Assembly: GCA_958510875.1 (NCBI GenBank)
Contig: OY294069.1
Location: 179,720,868-179,784,867 of the forward strand
Source of the DNA: Endomychus coccineus
Taxonomy: Eukaryota > Arthropoda > Insecta > Coleoptera > Endomychidae
Reading direction: 5' to 3'
Length of the DNA stretch: 64,000 nt
The translations under genes were made by a program, and so were the position numbers. Shown in pieces: positions 1-12,089 of the stretch; within the stretch, counting starts at the first letter, position 1; every line of letters begins with the position of its first letter. The notes below the pieces were generated by a model. It was not told the origin of the DNA. It did not search any database and saw nothing but the letters and a program-made list of their open reading frames with translations.

Positions 1-613
1 CTCGTTCATTACAGTTTCGTCTACTTCAATCCTGATGTCGCCACTTGTTCAAACTACACAAACCTGTAACTTTTGCTCATTTCAAACTCAAGCTTTGTCG
101 CCCACAATTAGAATGAAAACAAACGACATTGGCACAAACACCAAAACACTGAAAGTCTGATTTTGCGTATGACTGTGCGAGCTACGATGGCATTTTGTCA
201 ACTATTTTACCACCATTTCATCGGAGCGGATCGAATTCGAATGTTTTGAACCTTCATTGCAGGAATAAAACATGCTAACGACGTTTTTTTCATATTAAGA
301 ACTCAGTTGTATTCGTTAATCATTCAACTAGAGGTGCAGTTCATCAAAAGTGATGGTACAAATACAAAACAAATAATTAAATCCAAACTTATGAACGAAG
401 TCAAATCTAAAATTAAATCATGTGATTCTATTTTCGCGTATGTAACAAAAATGCATCATTCATTTTGAAATTTTTTTCGTCGATGAAATTCGCTGCTATG
501 TTTTAAATTGTTCAACCCCCCGCGTATTCAAGAAAAACAAAACAATTGGAAACTATCAGTGCGCATTCAGTGGTTGTGTGTTATTTCTGTGTCAATTTTT
601 TCGATTGTTTATC

Positions 614-754
614 ATGGCGAACTCGAATCAATACAGGAAGAAGCGAGCTGACGATTTTGCTGCTTTCGAAAATCGAGTTTTGAGAAGAAAAAGAGGATGG
701 ACAGTGGTCATTGGACGCGAATTAGGGTATTTGTGTTTTTTTTTGTGTTCCTGA
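614..754 (+). CDS. possible first coding exon of a host gene (unknown)
   Basis: A short frame starts at an ATG in good context (atcATGG) and reads MANSNQYRKKRADDFAAF followed by a basic stretch (residues 21-28) and an alternating hydrophobic end, stopping at 752-754 after 46 codons. A GT at 727-728 in the context AGG|GTATTTG could be a splice donor, which would end the exon at 726 and skip the Phe-rich tail. About 45 bases upstream, TCAGT at 566-570 matches the insect initiator consensus. The base composition is less AT-rich than its surroundings. The protein is not recognised. Start and donor are inferences; a chance frame remains quite possible. Confidence 0.3.
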   Translation: MANSNQYRKKRADDFAAFENRVLRRKRGWTVVIGRELGYLCFFLCS

Positions 755-1337
755 TTTGATTTCCCGGTAGCGACAATAATTTGGCAGTTAACGTAGGAAG
801 CTGACGTTATGTGAAGTGTGAGTCATGAATTGTTTATGAGTGGAGAAAGAGAAAAGTTCAGGATCTTGGAAGTTGGTGATTCATATTAAATGTTATTGAT
901 AATTTTCCCTGCGATAACTAGCTATTGTTCATGTTGAAATCTTAATGACCAGATCCAACATTAAGATCAAATGGTCATATCTACTAACCTACTCTCTGTT
1001 TGACCTTAGATATTTTGTATATACAACGATTTTCCCCGGCTTTGATAGTGTATTTTCCTCTATGGTGTTATATGTACCGGAATAGTTGATTCTCTGTTCA
1101 CTATTGTCTCCATGTGAGCTGTAGGACATAACCGTATTGTCCCAGTTGAAGGTACACACATCCAAGCCTTCGAATATTGCTTAATACTCTTTGTATTGAA
1201 ATCTTCCTGGCTCTCTCGTTCCAGGCCATTGCTCCATAGGTGCGGATGTACCTCACTTCGTGGTGTTCTTCCAGAGTAGTATTTTGGTGAACTACTCCAT
1301 GTCTTTACAATGTATAGTGAAATACAAGTGTTAGCAC

Positions 1338-1915
1338 TCAATAGAAAAAGTTTTGGTCACCAGGTTCGACAGTGACAACAACACGTCCTATAGTATCAGA
1401 AAGCTGTTTCGCCGCTCTCATCACCCTTAATGTGTTCAGCGAACCTAGAACGTTCAGCGCCATCTGCCCGAAAGAACATGTAACACTGAGAATGATATTC
1501 ACAATGTTACGAATCGACAAAGAAGTTCTCGCGACTCAAAGAATCGACGGAGGAACAGTTGGAAATACTACCGTCAGGTGACTGCCCCGCAACAATACAT
1601 ACTGAAATACAAACACACTTCGTGTTATCAATCAACCTGGTGAACCAAAACTTTGTATATTGACTGCTAACACGAAATGTGTTTGTATTTCTTCTAATAT
1701 TGTGAATTGCATTCTCAGTGGAACATCTGCTTACCGGCAGATGATGTTGGAACTTCTACGTTCGCGAAACACCTTGGAAGTGATTTATTATATCACTTTC
1801 GGGGTTGGTTGATCAGTGACTTCACGTTTGCCTCGTCTCACTGATGATGAGAGGGGCGAAACAGCTGTCTGAGACTATAGGACGTGTTGTCTACCTGGTC
1901 GACCAAAACTTTGTT
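1338..1915. repeat. foldback repeat pair with hammerhead-like boxes
   Basis: The left arm (about 1339-1460) and right arm (about 1815-1912) are inverted copies of one unit, read outwards: GATGA, GCGAAACAGCT, CTATAGGACGTGTTGT, then ACCAAAACTTT. The centre holds a smaller inverted repeat at 1602-1691 (GAAATACAAACACA...CGTGTTA on both sides) enclosing another ACCAAAACTTTGTAT block. Short frames inside it are shadows of the palindrome. The right arm keeps the hammerhead-like boxes best. Confidence 0.6.
1835..1875 (+). ncRNA. hammerhead-like motif, repeat family E
   Basis: Stem I is GTCTCA (1835-1840) pairing perfectly with TGAGAC (1870-1875). CTGATGA lies at 1841-1847 and GAAAC at 1858-1862. Stem III would be AC/GT around the 4-nt loop AGCT, and the cleavage triplet is GTC (1867-1869), the classical hammerhead triplet. 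Stem II (1848-1857) is weak, with no good hairpin, so activity is doubtful. Related copies at 20983-21025 and 29956-30002 (both minus) keep stem I through compensatory changes. Confidence 0.4.
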
Positions 1916-1954
1916 TATTAGTTCACATGGTGCCTTCTTATTCATCTTCTCCAA

Positions 1955-2530
1955 GTGCTAGCTAGATGGGAGTATTATGCCTAGATATCTGAATTCATCC
2001 TTGTGCACAATGGTAATTTCTTTTAGCTCAATCTGATTCATTTGATCGGTCTTCCTTTTCTTGGTGGAGGCCACTATTGCAATTCCACTTCTATCTTCCT
2101 CGATGATGTCGCATACAGTGCTCTCAAATTTTTCCCTTGCGATTATCTTAATATCATCTGTATATTCGTGTTAGCAAATTCCTTTGAGGTGGACGTCCCC
2201 AGGATATCATTCACCACCTGTCTCCACTCAAACTTGCGGGCATCGCCTTGTTGTGTTCACTTGGATGGCATTCTCTCCAGTCCCATCGTACCACCTCTTC
2301 TGGTTCATTCCCCCATCCACGTGGTTGTGGTTTGGTCTACATTCCTCCTCTAGAAGGAACCCGTTAAACTTATGTGTTACGCGTGGTCAAAAGCTCAATC
2401 AATGTCAAAGAAAGCACTTTCTATCTGTTCTAGAACTTTCTCCAGTTCAGTTGTCACCTGATACGGTGTGGTTTCTGCTGATCTTTTCACTCTACCTATA
2501 CGGTAGGGGTGAAATACTTCCCTTTCTACT
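1955..2530 (-). pseudogene. non-LTR retrotransposon reverse transcriptase relic
   Basis: The minus strand of about 2185-1964 translates in one frame as HEYTDDIKIIAREKFEST, then about 50 residues ending in DEFRYLGIIL. This matches the RT region from motif C (Y/F-A-D-D, here YTDD) to the KYLGV block of insect non-LTR elements. Upstream, 2500-2400 gives TTPYQVTTELEKVLEQIESAF followed by a damaged FD segment. In-frame stops and shifts break it throughout. Clade (R1- or Loa-like) is uncertain. The plus-strand frames over this stretch are shadows. Confidence 0.55.
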
Positions 2531-2579
2531 ACCGTCTCATGTGAAGTATTGGGATGATCGTCCTCATTCCTTCCTTTAG

Positions 2580-4620
2580 AAGGGTAGGAAAGAGTCTTCC
2601 TTTCTTTTTATATAAGAGAATAGATTGTTCAACCATCTCTATATGTCTTTCTGCTCACAGATAACGTAGCACTTTCCGCCTAGAATGATGGTCTTACCGA
2701 TTTGGAGGCATATTGTATCTATATCAATAGTCTGAGATCCTGACTATAACAAGGCATTTTATATAAAAACATTTACGTCACTCCAAATATGAGTGTATTC
2801 ATGTATACGATTAGAACTACTGGGTTTCGAACAATAACCCCAGACTCCCTGTGCAGTGGACTTGAGGTTACGTTCGGGCCTCCTCCCTCTATTCAACTAC
2901 TGTACTGCTCGGCAGACACCAACGCCATAAAGAAAGGAAGTTATCGTATACAGTAACCGATGGCCTCTTTCAAAAATGACATACCTCACATACCTTTGAT
3001 ACGGTCCATTCCCAAATTTGAGGAAGATCGTTTGGTGGGGTGTCTTCCTGTGATGCAGCGCTGGCTCAATAGTTCACCCCACATCATTTTATGGAACTAC
3101 CACTCTCGAGATCCGTGTTCTCCGTCACTAGACCTAGCGAAGCTTCCCAAATAGAGATAAAGTCTCTCCTAAGTGTATTTGTGCACAGACACGAAAAGTT
3201 ATTCATGAAGAATACCTTCGAGCTGCCACGTTGTAAATGTTTGCATTTATATTTTTGGACGATCAGTTTGCCCCAAATAGAAGTGGTTGCACTCGAGGCA
3301 AAATAATTAGATTCAGTGTGTTCTGTTTTATTTTTGGCGACATAAATCATGTTTGAATCATTCGAATGGTGTTAAAAAGCGGAAATCGAGTGGCGTTTTG
3401 GTTGGGTATTTTTTTATTGAACGTTTGCCAGAAGTTATCAACGATACACATGTTTATTATATTAATTTGTAATGGAATGAATAACATGAAGTGAACATTC
3501 TCAATGTTTAGGAAGTCTCTGTGGGTAACAATTAGAAATATTACGATTACAAGTAACAAATTAGCTGCAAGATACTATTTTGTAGATTGTAGTTTCAACA
3601 CGTCGATGTAACTTATTGTATTCTAAAATAAAACAAGATGAAATCAAATGAGGGAATTAACTTCTACAGACAATCATTCATTCTCATCGCGCTTATCGTC
3701 AAGTGCAGGCGTGGTTGGGTAGCACGTTGGGTTCAAAGATTTGGGGTTGGATGATATAATGTCCTCTGGTTACCACACTCTATGACAAATGTTGTGTAGC
3801 GAACTTGTGTATATAGCAATGATTAAATCTGACTGTTCTAACTACATTAATCATATTGAGGTTGAACTGCCCTCTAATTCAAAGGGCTTCTGTTGATGAA
3901 AAAAGTGACTTATTGATAATTTCTTTCGTTTCAGGTAAGATGCGTTATTGAAACTTGTTGAATCATGTAGTTGGTAAGTTATCTACATCTATATCTAGAT
4001 CTAGTAATCATTGTGTGATATTTTGTCGGATGCTCCTTAGAGGACGTACTTCAGACCTACTTAAGGATAATGATCTTATCGAGAGAAGTATCTTTCGGAG
4101 TTTGAGATGACAGTGTCCTTGAACTTGAAATTTATCCAAGATATATGTCTTGAGGAATTAAACGAACCACAGTAGATGATGGAGGATATGAAAATATATA
4201 GTTGGAGTTACTGCATCGCGCATGAGTCTTTTCATAGTCATAATAAACAGAATTTAGTGATGAGCAGAATCGTTTTCGCAGTCTTGTTCTTGGTTACTCT
4301 ATTTTACATTTCATTCTATTGATTTTTTCCTCCAAATGACCCAGCTAATTCATTTATTTCTGATATAAATTAGCAAGTCTTTCAAGACCTAAATCCAATT
4401 ATGAAGAGACCAAGACTTACATCAATGCTCCTATCGTCTTAATCTTGGGTTGGCGTTTGCTCCAAACCTGGATAAATGTTAACCTTCGCTCTTAAATTGA
4501 AAAATCAAGTAGTCAATCAATTTTTTTTTCATACCTTGACTACACGAGAGGAAAACTTATAATGTTAGCCAGCAGTGGAACGTAGGTAGAGGAGATAGGC
4601 ATTCGTATTTTCCTTGGAGG
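2580..4620. other. no recognisable gene
   Basis: AT-rich sequence with only short, unrecognised frames (for example 2960-3154 plus and 3084-3350 minus). No repeat or RNA signal was seen by eye. Confidence 0.4.
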
Positions 4621-4639
4621 TTTGGACCTTATAGGCCTA

Positions 4640-4810
4640 GGGAAAGATCTCACTTGGTACAGAGTTCCACAACTTCACTGTCCGATGAAAAAATGAAGAC
4701 TGATAGGAGGAACATGTCTGGAGTTTAACAATGAAGGGGAGATTAGTTTGCGTCTAGTTTGCCTATCTAGAATCTCTCGTGGTAGTTGCATAGTACTTTT
4801 GGTACAGATA
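4640..4810 (+). repeat. dispersed repeat, family G copy 1
   Basis: Contains GAGTTCCACAACTTCACTGT followed by GATGAAAAAATGAAGACTG, and ends near AGAATCTCTCGTGG. The same succession of blocks recurs at 30105-30250 (plus) and, inverted, at 59200-59270. Its function is unknown; it may be the non-coding tail of a retroelement. Confidence 0.5.
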
Positions 4811-4879
4811 ATAAAGGAACGGTCGCATTTAAAATGATTCAAAAACTTGTTTGCAGGAAGGTACATTTTTGCGTCTGAT

Positions 4880-6225
4880 AAGTGGGGTGAGGGGGACTCG
4901 GCGCTTTGCGTGTCGGTGCTACGCCATTGTGAAAAGGAATAACAATCGCAAGTTCCGCAAAAAAAAATTTATGTTTGGACCAATATGACGGTGCAAGAAC
5001 CTGGCAAGAGTTAGTAGAATTTAGAAAAATTAACCAGTTATGTTGAAGTGGATCATCCAGTCCATAGATTCGTAGTCTGTAAGGACGCGATTCATTCATA
5101 CCTTGCCTAATATTCATCTACACCGCGGTTTCGTCAGTCCGATACAAGAATAACAAGTTATAAATATGTTTTCGAGCGCCAGAAATATCTCAAATAGTGT
5201 CATTCCGGGAATCTTTTAATCGTGCTCCATAACATACGTTCTTTCTTCTAGTAGTAGCATAATAATAAATTATAGAAAACTTTCGACGCGTTTTAGAATC
5301 GTATATACTGCGGTGCCATCTAGTGCTCGGTAGCGAAGTGACTGCGAATACATAGGAAGCTAGCTTCATGTTCCTTAGTGTTCCTAAGTGTGGAAATTCT
5401 CTACAAGATGGCTTGTATTCAACATTTCTATATTATTATAGGAATCGGACTAACGAATTCATAAAATGTATGTCACAAAGTTAAATCGTTAGCTACTGCA
5501 TAAATATAATGCATACCGACTTCAAGTCGTTATAAATATACACTTACTACACAAATCTATTTATAAGTGAAGTTTTTATGGACAACAAGCAATGTGCAAT
5601 ACATTAATAAAGAAGCAGAGCGAAAATTTTTAAATCGTTATATTATGTCAATTAATTGTAACAAATAAGTGAATTATTATATTCTTGCTCAAGCTTATAA
5701 CGTTTTGGAATGCTTATTCTGATCCAAAACAACGAAAAACCTTTTCATCTATTGAACGAACTTAGGTATTTCAGACAAACAAATAACCGGCTTCTCCACG
5801 ATGAGGATAAGAACAAAAGTTTGATCGGAAGTAGAACTGTTCTTGTAAAAGTGAACTAATTAAAAGTTTAGAAATATTTCTCTATCGAATAATCTTGAAC
5901 TGATTGCATTTCCGTCTCACGTTCGTGTGGAACTTCGATATTTCCAATTTAAAAAAATTTAATTAGAGCAAGAAAATATAGAAGTATCAGTTCTGAATAG
6001 TTCAATCGAGAAGGAACCAATATTATTGGATTGCATTTATATTATGAAGGTTTTTTTGTTGTGATAGAAGTGATGATCGAAGCCACTCTGAAACTAGTTT
6101 GTAAACTGAAGTTGTAAGGTCATTGTAAGGTAATTAGAAATAAATGAATATATGAAATTATTATATTATATTATATAATATACTCTCCTATTGACTAATG
6201 CCAGATAATAATGATGAGGTTTTTC
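4880..6225. other. no recognisable gene
   Basis: AT-rich sequence. The only notable block is GTGCCATCTAGTGC near 5310, a short phrase that recurs in altered form in the foldback at 6.5 kb. Confidence 0.35.
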
Positions 6226-6360
6226 TAGCTCAGATCTATCAGTAACGTCACAAAGTTATAGTTACAGACAGTTGTTTTGCTCTCCTCATAGAAATCATGA
6301 TTGAAAGAGCAAAGGTTGCAACCTTATCAAAAAATCTCTGTTGAATGTATACATAATCGG
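6225..6360 (-). repeat. decayed copy of hammerhead-like repeat family E
   Basis: On the minus strand the order of blocks is GTTGCAACC, GCTCTTTCAAT, TATGAGGAGAGC, AAAACAACTGTCTG, CTATAACTTTGTGACGTTAC. This matches the copy at 29.94-30.01 kb block for block. The CTGATGA box is mutated (ATCATGA) and GAAAC has become AAAAC, so no ribozyme fold is expected. Confidence 0.5.
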
Positions 6361-6385
6361 CCTACAACGTGGTGAATACCAAAAT

Positions 6386-6705
6386 GTCTCACGCATCTAT
6401 GAACAGAGGTCCCACTAAGAAATCTTAGCAATGTAACACATTGACAGATTTCTAGAACTTCACAAAAGTCACGGGGAATGTGAGTTAACTTGAGTGCGCT
6501 AGATGGCGATCTATGCCTGGAACATCTGCCTGAAACTATAAGTTTGTGACGTTCATTTGTTTCTAATTCTCTTACATTGGTTTGGTGTCGCCATCTAGCG
6601 CAAGTAGTCTTACATTCTCCGTAATTTTTGTGAAGTTCGAGAAATTCAACGGACAATGTGGTACATTGCTTGATTTCTTAGTAGGAATCCATAGATGACG
6701 TGAGA
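6386..6705. repeat. foldback element, arms about 120 bp
   Basis: The left arm (6386-6512) and right arm (6587-6705) are inverted copies. Both contain ACTAAGAAATC, GAACTTCACAAAA, ACGG, GAATGT and GCGCTAGATGGCGA in the same order on opposite strands, around a 74-nt centre. The arms have diverged by substitutions and small indels. The 109-codon minus-strand frame here is a palindrome artefact. Confidence 0.65.
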
Positions 6706-6709
6706 TATT

Positions 6710-8060
6710 TTCGTCTTTCCACCAGATGAACTTGAAATTCTTCCTTAACCCGAATAAAAGACTATAGCACTGTGACTAAAACACCACAAGGAAAACCCAA
6801 GATTTTCTATGTAGAAGAAAATCAACATTCATTTAATACATTGAGAATTCAAAAATCGACCATCAACTGTCAGAAATACTTGACATTTTTTCATCTCTAT
6901 CGATATATGAATCTATTATTTTTCACTAGAATAACTTAATACTGTGAAATTATATTGAGAGCATTTATTTATAGCATAGTAGTTTTGCTGCTTTCAAAGA
7001 TACAGTTACACAAAAAATTTTGTTTGTATTTCGTTTGTTATATTCACGTTTGAATTAACATCCTCGTATGTCAATAAATAGCACCCATTTCACGCACTTA
7101 ATACAGAAATTATCATCATTATTAGTAGGGTGGATGAGAAAAAAGAACAGTATTTTCAAAAAACATCAAACCCTCAGCGATGAAATCGCTTGAAGGGTTG
7201 GTTATAAACTCTCCCTTTGAAGTCCTTCACATTCTGCATGGAAACTAATGAAAGTGCAATGTAACTTTGTTTTTATTTCTGTCAATACTGTCGGCTGGTA
7301 CAACCAGTTTAGTTTTTGAAGTAAACTCGGTTGTAAATATGAAATACCCATGAGAACAATTTTCTATATTACTATTTATTACAGCTGGTTGACGGATGAT
7401 TAATTTGCTGAACTGTTATCAGAAACTACACCTGGCGGATATTTTATTTGTGATATTTCACTCTCTAGATAATAAAAAGGAATAAACGATTCGAATTATT
7501 TAAAGATTGAAACAAGCTTCGAACGTCTTTTTGCTTGAAATGATATTATTTCACTCACAAACAGACTGGAAGTTTGAAAATTGATTTGAAATTGTGTGTA
7601 TTTGATGAATTATGTTCCTGAAGATATCTTTCGGATTTCATAACTTGATTTCCTTATTTTCGGTGAGTAAAGTAAGAAAATTCAACAGTAACCCATACAT
7701 CGTGATTAAAGAAAAACAATTACTACGTTTTTATACCACTTTTAATAATAATATGAAAACCTTACTAAATTTTCAACACCGAAGTGTCATTATCAAACAA
7801 CATACAAAATTATGAAGTAAACAATGAACATTCCAAGTATAAATAGGAACTAAAATACAATAGGATTAATGGAGATTACCATTGACAGTAAGGGATTATT
7901 GTAAATTCTAAAGAATTTTGATCCTGGAAAAATACAGTGTGAATTGATAAACAATTTGTGCATTACTGTCATTATTATGTGATATTCTAAGAATTATTCT
8001 TGGCTTTGGCAGACAAAGGAAAAGATCACTTTAGTATAGGTCGATCATTTAGGATATTAT
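6710..8060. other. no recognisable gene; one small hairpin
   Basis: AT-rich. A compact hairpin lies near 7168-7199, where AGCGAT and ATCGCT pair around GAA with flanking ACCCT/AGGGT. The short plus frame at 7612-7815 has no recognisable features. Confidence 0.35.
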
Positions 8061-8065
8061 TGAAG

Positions 8066-8207
8066 TAGTTTTCGACACCCTTATCAATCTCTACTGATTC
8101 TAATGTATTTAATTTGGAACCTTTGGTTTGATTGTATAGTTTTCGACACCCTTATCAATCTCTACTGATTCTAATGTATTTAATTTGGAACCTTTGGTTT
8201 GATTGTA
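8066..8207. repeat. perfect 71-bp tandem duplication
   Basis: Copy 1 (8066-8136) and copy 2 (8137-8207) are identical by eye, both starting TAGTTTTCGACACCC and ending TTTGATTGTA. Identity suggests a recent duplication, or an assembly artefact. Confidence 0.85.
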
Positions 8208-8286
8208 AAATGTTCAGGCTATCTAAATTGAAAATATATGACCTATTTCTGAAATATGAATAGCAAGGGTTAGGTCTGATTTCTTA

Positions 8287-8445
8287 TGTCTGACAGAACG
8301 AAAATTGTCTTGGTATATAAGTTTAATGTTCCGTCAGGCTCTACCCATATAAAATATATTACTCTATGCGCAACTTTTATACAGGTAAAACTTGTCGTTA
8401 TTTTAAATTTAGATACCAAGAACAGTTTCGTCCATTCAGACTCGA
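8287..8445. repeat. short inverted-repeat (hairpin) element
   Basis: The left arm (about 8287-8330: GTCTGACAGAACGAAAATTG, then TTGGTATATAAGTTTAA) is the inverse of the right arm (about 8400-8445, ending in CCATTCAGAC), with several mismatches. It behaves like a small MITE or foldback of about 160 bp. The plus and minus frames covering it are mirror images of each other and not genes. Confidence 0.5.
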
Positions 8446-8499
8446 CAAAACAGACTCGCTTTGGGCCTTCACTCTGTGCCAAATTCCGATAATTCTAGT

Positions 8500-10920
8500 G
8501 TGACAGCCGGTGTCAGGATGAAACATGGTTATATTATAGGGTCAATAATTTAAAAGTCAACCTGACAGCAGTAAAATACATATGGATGATGAAATCTTCT
8601 TTCTTTAGGGAAAAGTGAACTTATACAATGGTCTGATAGATTCAACACTCATGCTATTAATACGTAAGGTCATGCTGCATTTACATTCAAAAAGGACCCT
8701 TTGTCCTTTGTATAGACATTTAATGTTCACATAGCATAAGGAATCATATGAACTTTCACATCAAATAAAGTTGACATAGTTGAGGATGACGGGGTCAATA
8801 GTATACAAATATAAGCAAATCGCAATGGGACCTAACGAGATCGGAATAAAGGCGGAAGACAGAAAAGTAAATCGAGAACAAAATATGATGAAAAACTTGA
8901 ATAAAGAACCAGAGTAGGTATCTTCACAAAACACTTGATAGAATACACCGTTCTTGTTTGCTCGACTAACTTTGAAAGAGAAGCGTTGCGAAGTTTCGAA
9001 GGTGAGTCACACGCTGGAGATATTTTCCAACAGATGTGGATGACATTGGCATAGCAAAAGAATCCGAGAATAGCTCGGAGTGAATTCAATATCAAAATTA
9101 TCGCTTTGATGTTGCGTATCTCATTATGATGAATCATTCCTGAACATCCCGCAAATATTTATAAAAGCTCTCTTGGAAGTTGACCTTTTCCACTTTCGCG
9201 ATACGTATTTTCCTCGTTCTCACGCATCTTGATCGCAACAATATGCTACGATGATCGTATGCTCATATATGGAAAATTCCGGCAGTCGTTTGATGGTGAT
9301 AGTTTATCATATCGATAATGTGGTTGGACGTGAAACTATTTCTACTATAACATGGCTCCCTCTTGAGGAAACTTTATAAAACTTTATTCAAGGAATTTGT
9401 ATCATGACTAACCTTCAATCTATTCATTTATCGACATTTCCATTCAATTCAGAGGACAATAACACGTTAGAGTTTGATCCCAATCATTGATTAGCCAGAA
9501 CAAATGTGAAAAACATCATTGACACTTACCCTCACAAAACACTTAAGATTTAACACAAAGAAAGGTAGGTGGAAGAGTCAACGCTAATAATAATCATATA
9601 AACTCGTACTCAACAACTCAACAACAATAAAATTTAATGATAAAAATAACAATTAAATTAATAATGATAAAACAATGATCATGACAATTGATAATGAAAG
9701 AATATTATAATAAAGTTTATTTACTAATAAGAATGAAAAATAAGATCAAAATCTAAACTCAAATAGAACAAACCTAGATAACCTAAAATAACTAGAAGAC
9801 AGAAATAAAACTGAGTGTATTGAATTGATTCCTCAACCAAGATGAACCTAAGGGATCGAAACTAAATGAACTGATTTGAATGTATTATTGAATTTGAACT
9901 TGAATGAAAACTGAGAAAAACAAACTCTGATTGAAAATCAAAAATGATTCAGCGGAATCCTCCTTCTTACCTGAAACACTCTGAAGAAACTATCGAGTTG
10001 AATTAATTGAAATTGTCACGTGATTTCTCAATAGAACAATTCAAGCTAGAAAATATAACTGGAGGTTTTGGGCATTGCCCTTGGTATTTGTAATGCGTCC
10101 TTCTTCTCGAAAACCAATCTACAATTAGGGAAAAGATCCCTGTATTGTTTGACCAATAAACAGTAAGATTCCAGTCCTCTAGTTCAGAAGGTTTTCGGTG
10201 GGGATTTCTAAAAATATCTGTACTTTTCTAAATATTAATAACTGATTTGAATGTATATATTATTTCAACTATAATCAATACTATGTATATTTAATTACAA
10301 TTTTGATGATCACGTTATGATAACGTTCCGATTTATGTGCGATACATTTTGATTAATTATGTTACTTATGAATGAAAGACGTTTAAAACTTCCTTATTCA
10401 TATCAACAATGGGTCTGGAGAAAAGAGCCGACTATCTAAACATCTCCAGATGGTTAACATTAACATTTATTATGTGTCGCATGCGTTTTCCGTCCTATGC
10501 TGGTTATTCATCTTGACAGGCTTATGATTTCCTTCAGAACAAGAACTTGTGTGAAATTATTGACCATTTTGACCATGCCAGCTATGGTATAATATCACCC
10601 TCATTGAAGAGGGTGTGAATTGTCTTATATTTATTTTAGAAACTCCTTTACTTTTCTCAAGCTACAATTGTTGATGGTACATAACACAGAACATCTAACA
10701 ACCCCTAGATGTTCTTTACTTTTAGATATCTTAATTTTACATAAATTTCAATTTTCTAAAAACAATGTTGTTTTTAATATTGGAAATGACCTGTACTGAA
10801 CCCTTGCTACACTACTATGTAACTGTAATTTCGACACATTTCCGAATATCTACACTGTGTATTTAATTGAAAACGGCGCGTTGAACTGTCTGATAATAAT
10901 TATTATTTTTAACTTGAAAG
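8500..10920. other. no recognisable gene; perfect 10-bp hairpin at 10688-10715
   Basis: AT-rich sequence, with a low-complexity AAT/TAA-rich patch at about 9590-9720. At 10688-10715, AGAACATCTA and TAGATGTTCT form a perfect 10-bp stem with an 8-nt loop. The 101-codon minus frame at 8832-9137 is unrecognised. Confidence 0.35.
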
Positions 10921-10924
10921 TGTA

Positions 10925-11306
10925 CATTATGGTGGATGTGCCGGTAAATTTATCGAGGTCCTGATTTGACAGCCTATTGTTCATGTTTATAAAGCGAATT
11001 ATTTTGGAATTAGAACAAATAGAAAACAAAATATTCTGTAATATAAGTGACAATAATGCACTCAATAGCAAAGCCATGAACAATTTTTCTAAACATAAAC
11101 TACATATCCATCTATCTTTAGTTTATCTATTTGATTCGATTCAGATCCTCAAACGTCTAAGGAATGATTGACTAAATTCAAAAGTCGACGAAATTATTCA
11201 GTATCCCAATCTTGTCTCGGCAACAAAGCACCATTTTCTTGAAAGCGCTTCGTTTACTATGGTGGATGCGCCGGTAATTGATCTAAGTCCGGTCCTCATT
11301 TAACAC
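10925..11306 (+). repeat. direct repeat pair beside a PLE
   Basis: TATGGTGGATGTGCCGGTAA (from about 10929) recurs as TATGGTGGATGCGCCGGTAA (from about 11258), each followed by an imperfect shared tail ending in TCCTGATTTGAC or TCCTCATTTAAC. The pair is about 330 bp apart at the downstream edge of the PLE relic and may be part of its end repeat. Confidence 0.45.
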
Positions 11307-12036
11307 CTTCAAAATTCATGAATCGCAAAATTAACAGTGCCGACATTGAAATCCGTTCAGACAGCTTTCCGGTTAAGCAGTGGCGTAACGTTTCCAAAAA
11401 CCAGCACACTATAGTTAAGTTCCTTCTAGTTTGACCCACATAGCATTTTGAATACGACTCAAAATTAATTTTGTAAATCTCTGATTTGACGAAATCGGGA
11501 ACTTTATCAAAGGTGTTGTCTGAATGGTGTTTAAGCTTCTTTTTACACCTATAAACTGGTTGTACTGCAAATTTAGAAAACAAACTATGGAATTTATTAA
11601 TTACTGAAGAATGATAATTGAAACTTTTGAATTTTATTGAAGTATTTGAAGGTAATGGCTCTTATTTGGTTTCAATTACTTTTTTGTTTAGAAATTGAAT
11701 TATTAATCAAAGGCTTTTGGTAACCATTGTACAATTTTGCTGGCTCAAAGGGACGTTCGCTAATCTATGAACTAGACTATTAAACGGAGCTTTTTTATAT
11801 CTAATTGGGGTAGCTGAATCCGCCGGGGTATATCTATTTGTTTGAGTGTGTTTTCTGTATATATCGAAATTCAAGTGATTACCATCTTTTATAATGTTAA
11901 TATCAAGGAAAGGAAGCCGATTATCTGTTTCTATTTTGAGAGTGAATCTCAGTGAATGAAATTGGTTATCAAACGCATTCAAAAATTCATGTAAGAACAA
12001 AATATTCATTTGAAATCGATAAAATGTCATCAACAT
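11296..12036 (-). pseudogene. Penelope-like element relic, family A (RT C-terminus and GIY-YIG)
   Basis: On the minus strand, 12036-11707 encodes the C-terminal part of a PLE reverse transcriptase (FLNAFDNQFHSLRFTLKIE, NRLPFLDINIIKDG, FDIYRKHTQTNRY, SLVHRLANVPLS). From 11583 a second frame gives FSKFAVQPVYRCKKKLKHH and, after a linker, KCYVGQTRRNL, the YIG half of a GIY-YIG endonuclease, before decaying. PLEs are retroelements with an RT fused to a C-terminal GIY-YIG nuclease. The catalytic RT core with YVDD is missing. Related family A copies lie at 23.2-24.5, 43.9-45.0 and 61.0-62.2 kb. Confidence 0.75.
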
Positions 12037-12089
12037 ATCTATTCCAAACTTTTGGGAACTGATTTTAATTTTGATTCTAAGGTTACATC

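Noticed and set aside
2042..2579. Plus-strand frames of 103 and 131 codons at 2.0-2.6 kb
   Set aside because: They lie opposite a recognisable minus-strand RT relic and show no motif of their own.
5300..6610. CCATCTAG motifs resembling insect CTCF sites
   Set aside because: The observed forms (AGATGGCGA, AGATGGCAC) miss the last conserved base of the fly consensus, and two of the three are the two arms of one foldback.
10925..11306. Treating the GTGCCGGTAA direct repeats as LTRs
   Set aside because: The shared part is about 50 bp, only 330 bp apart, with no TG...CA ends or primer-binding site.
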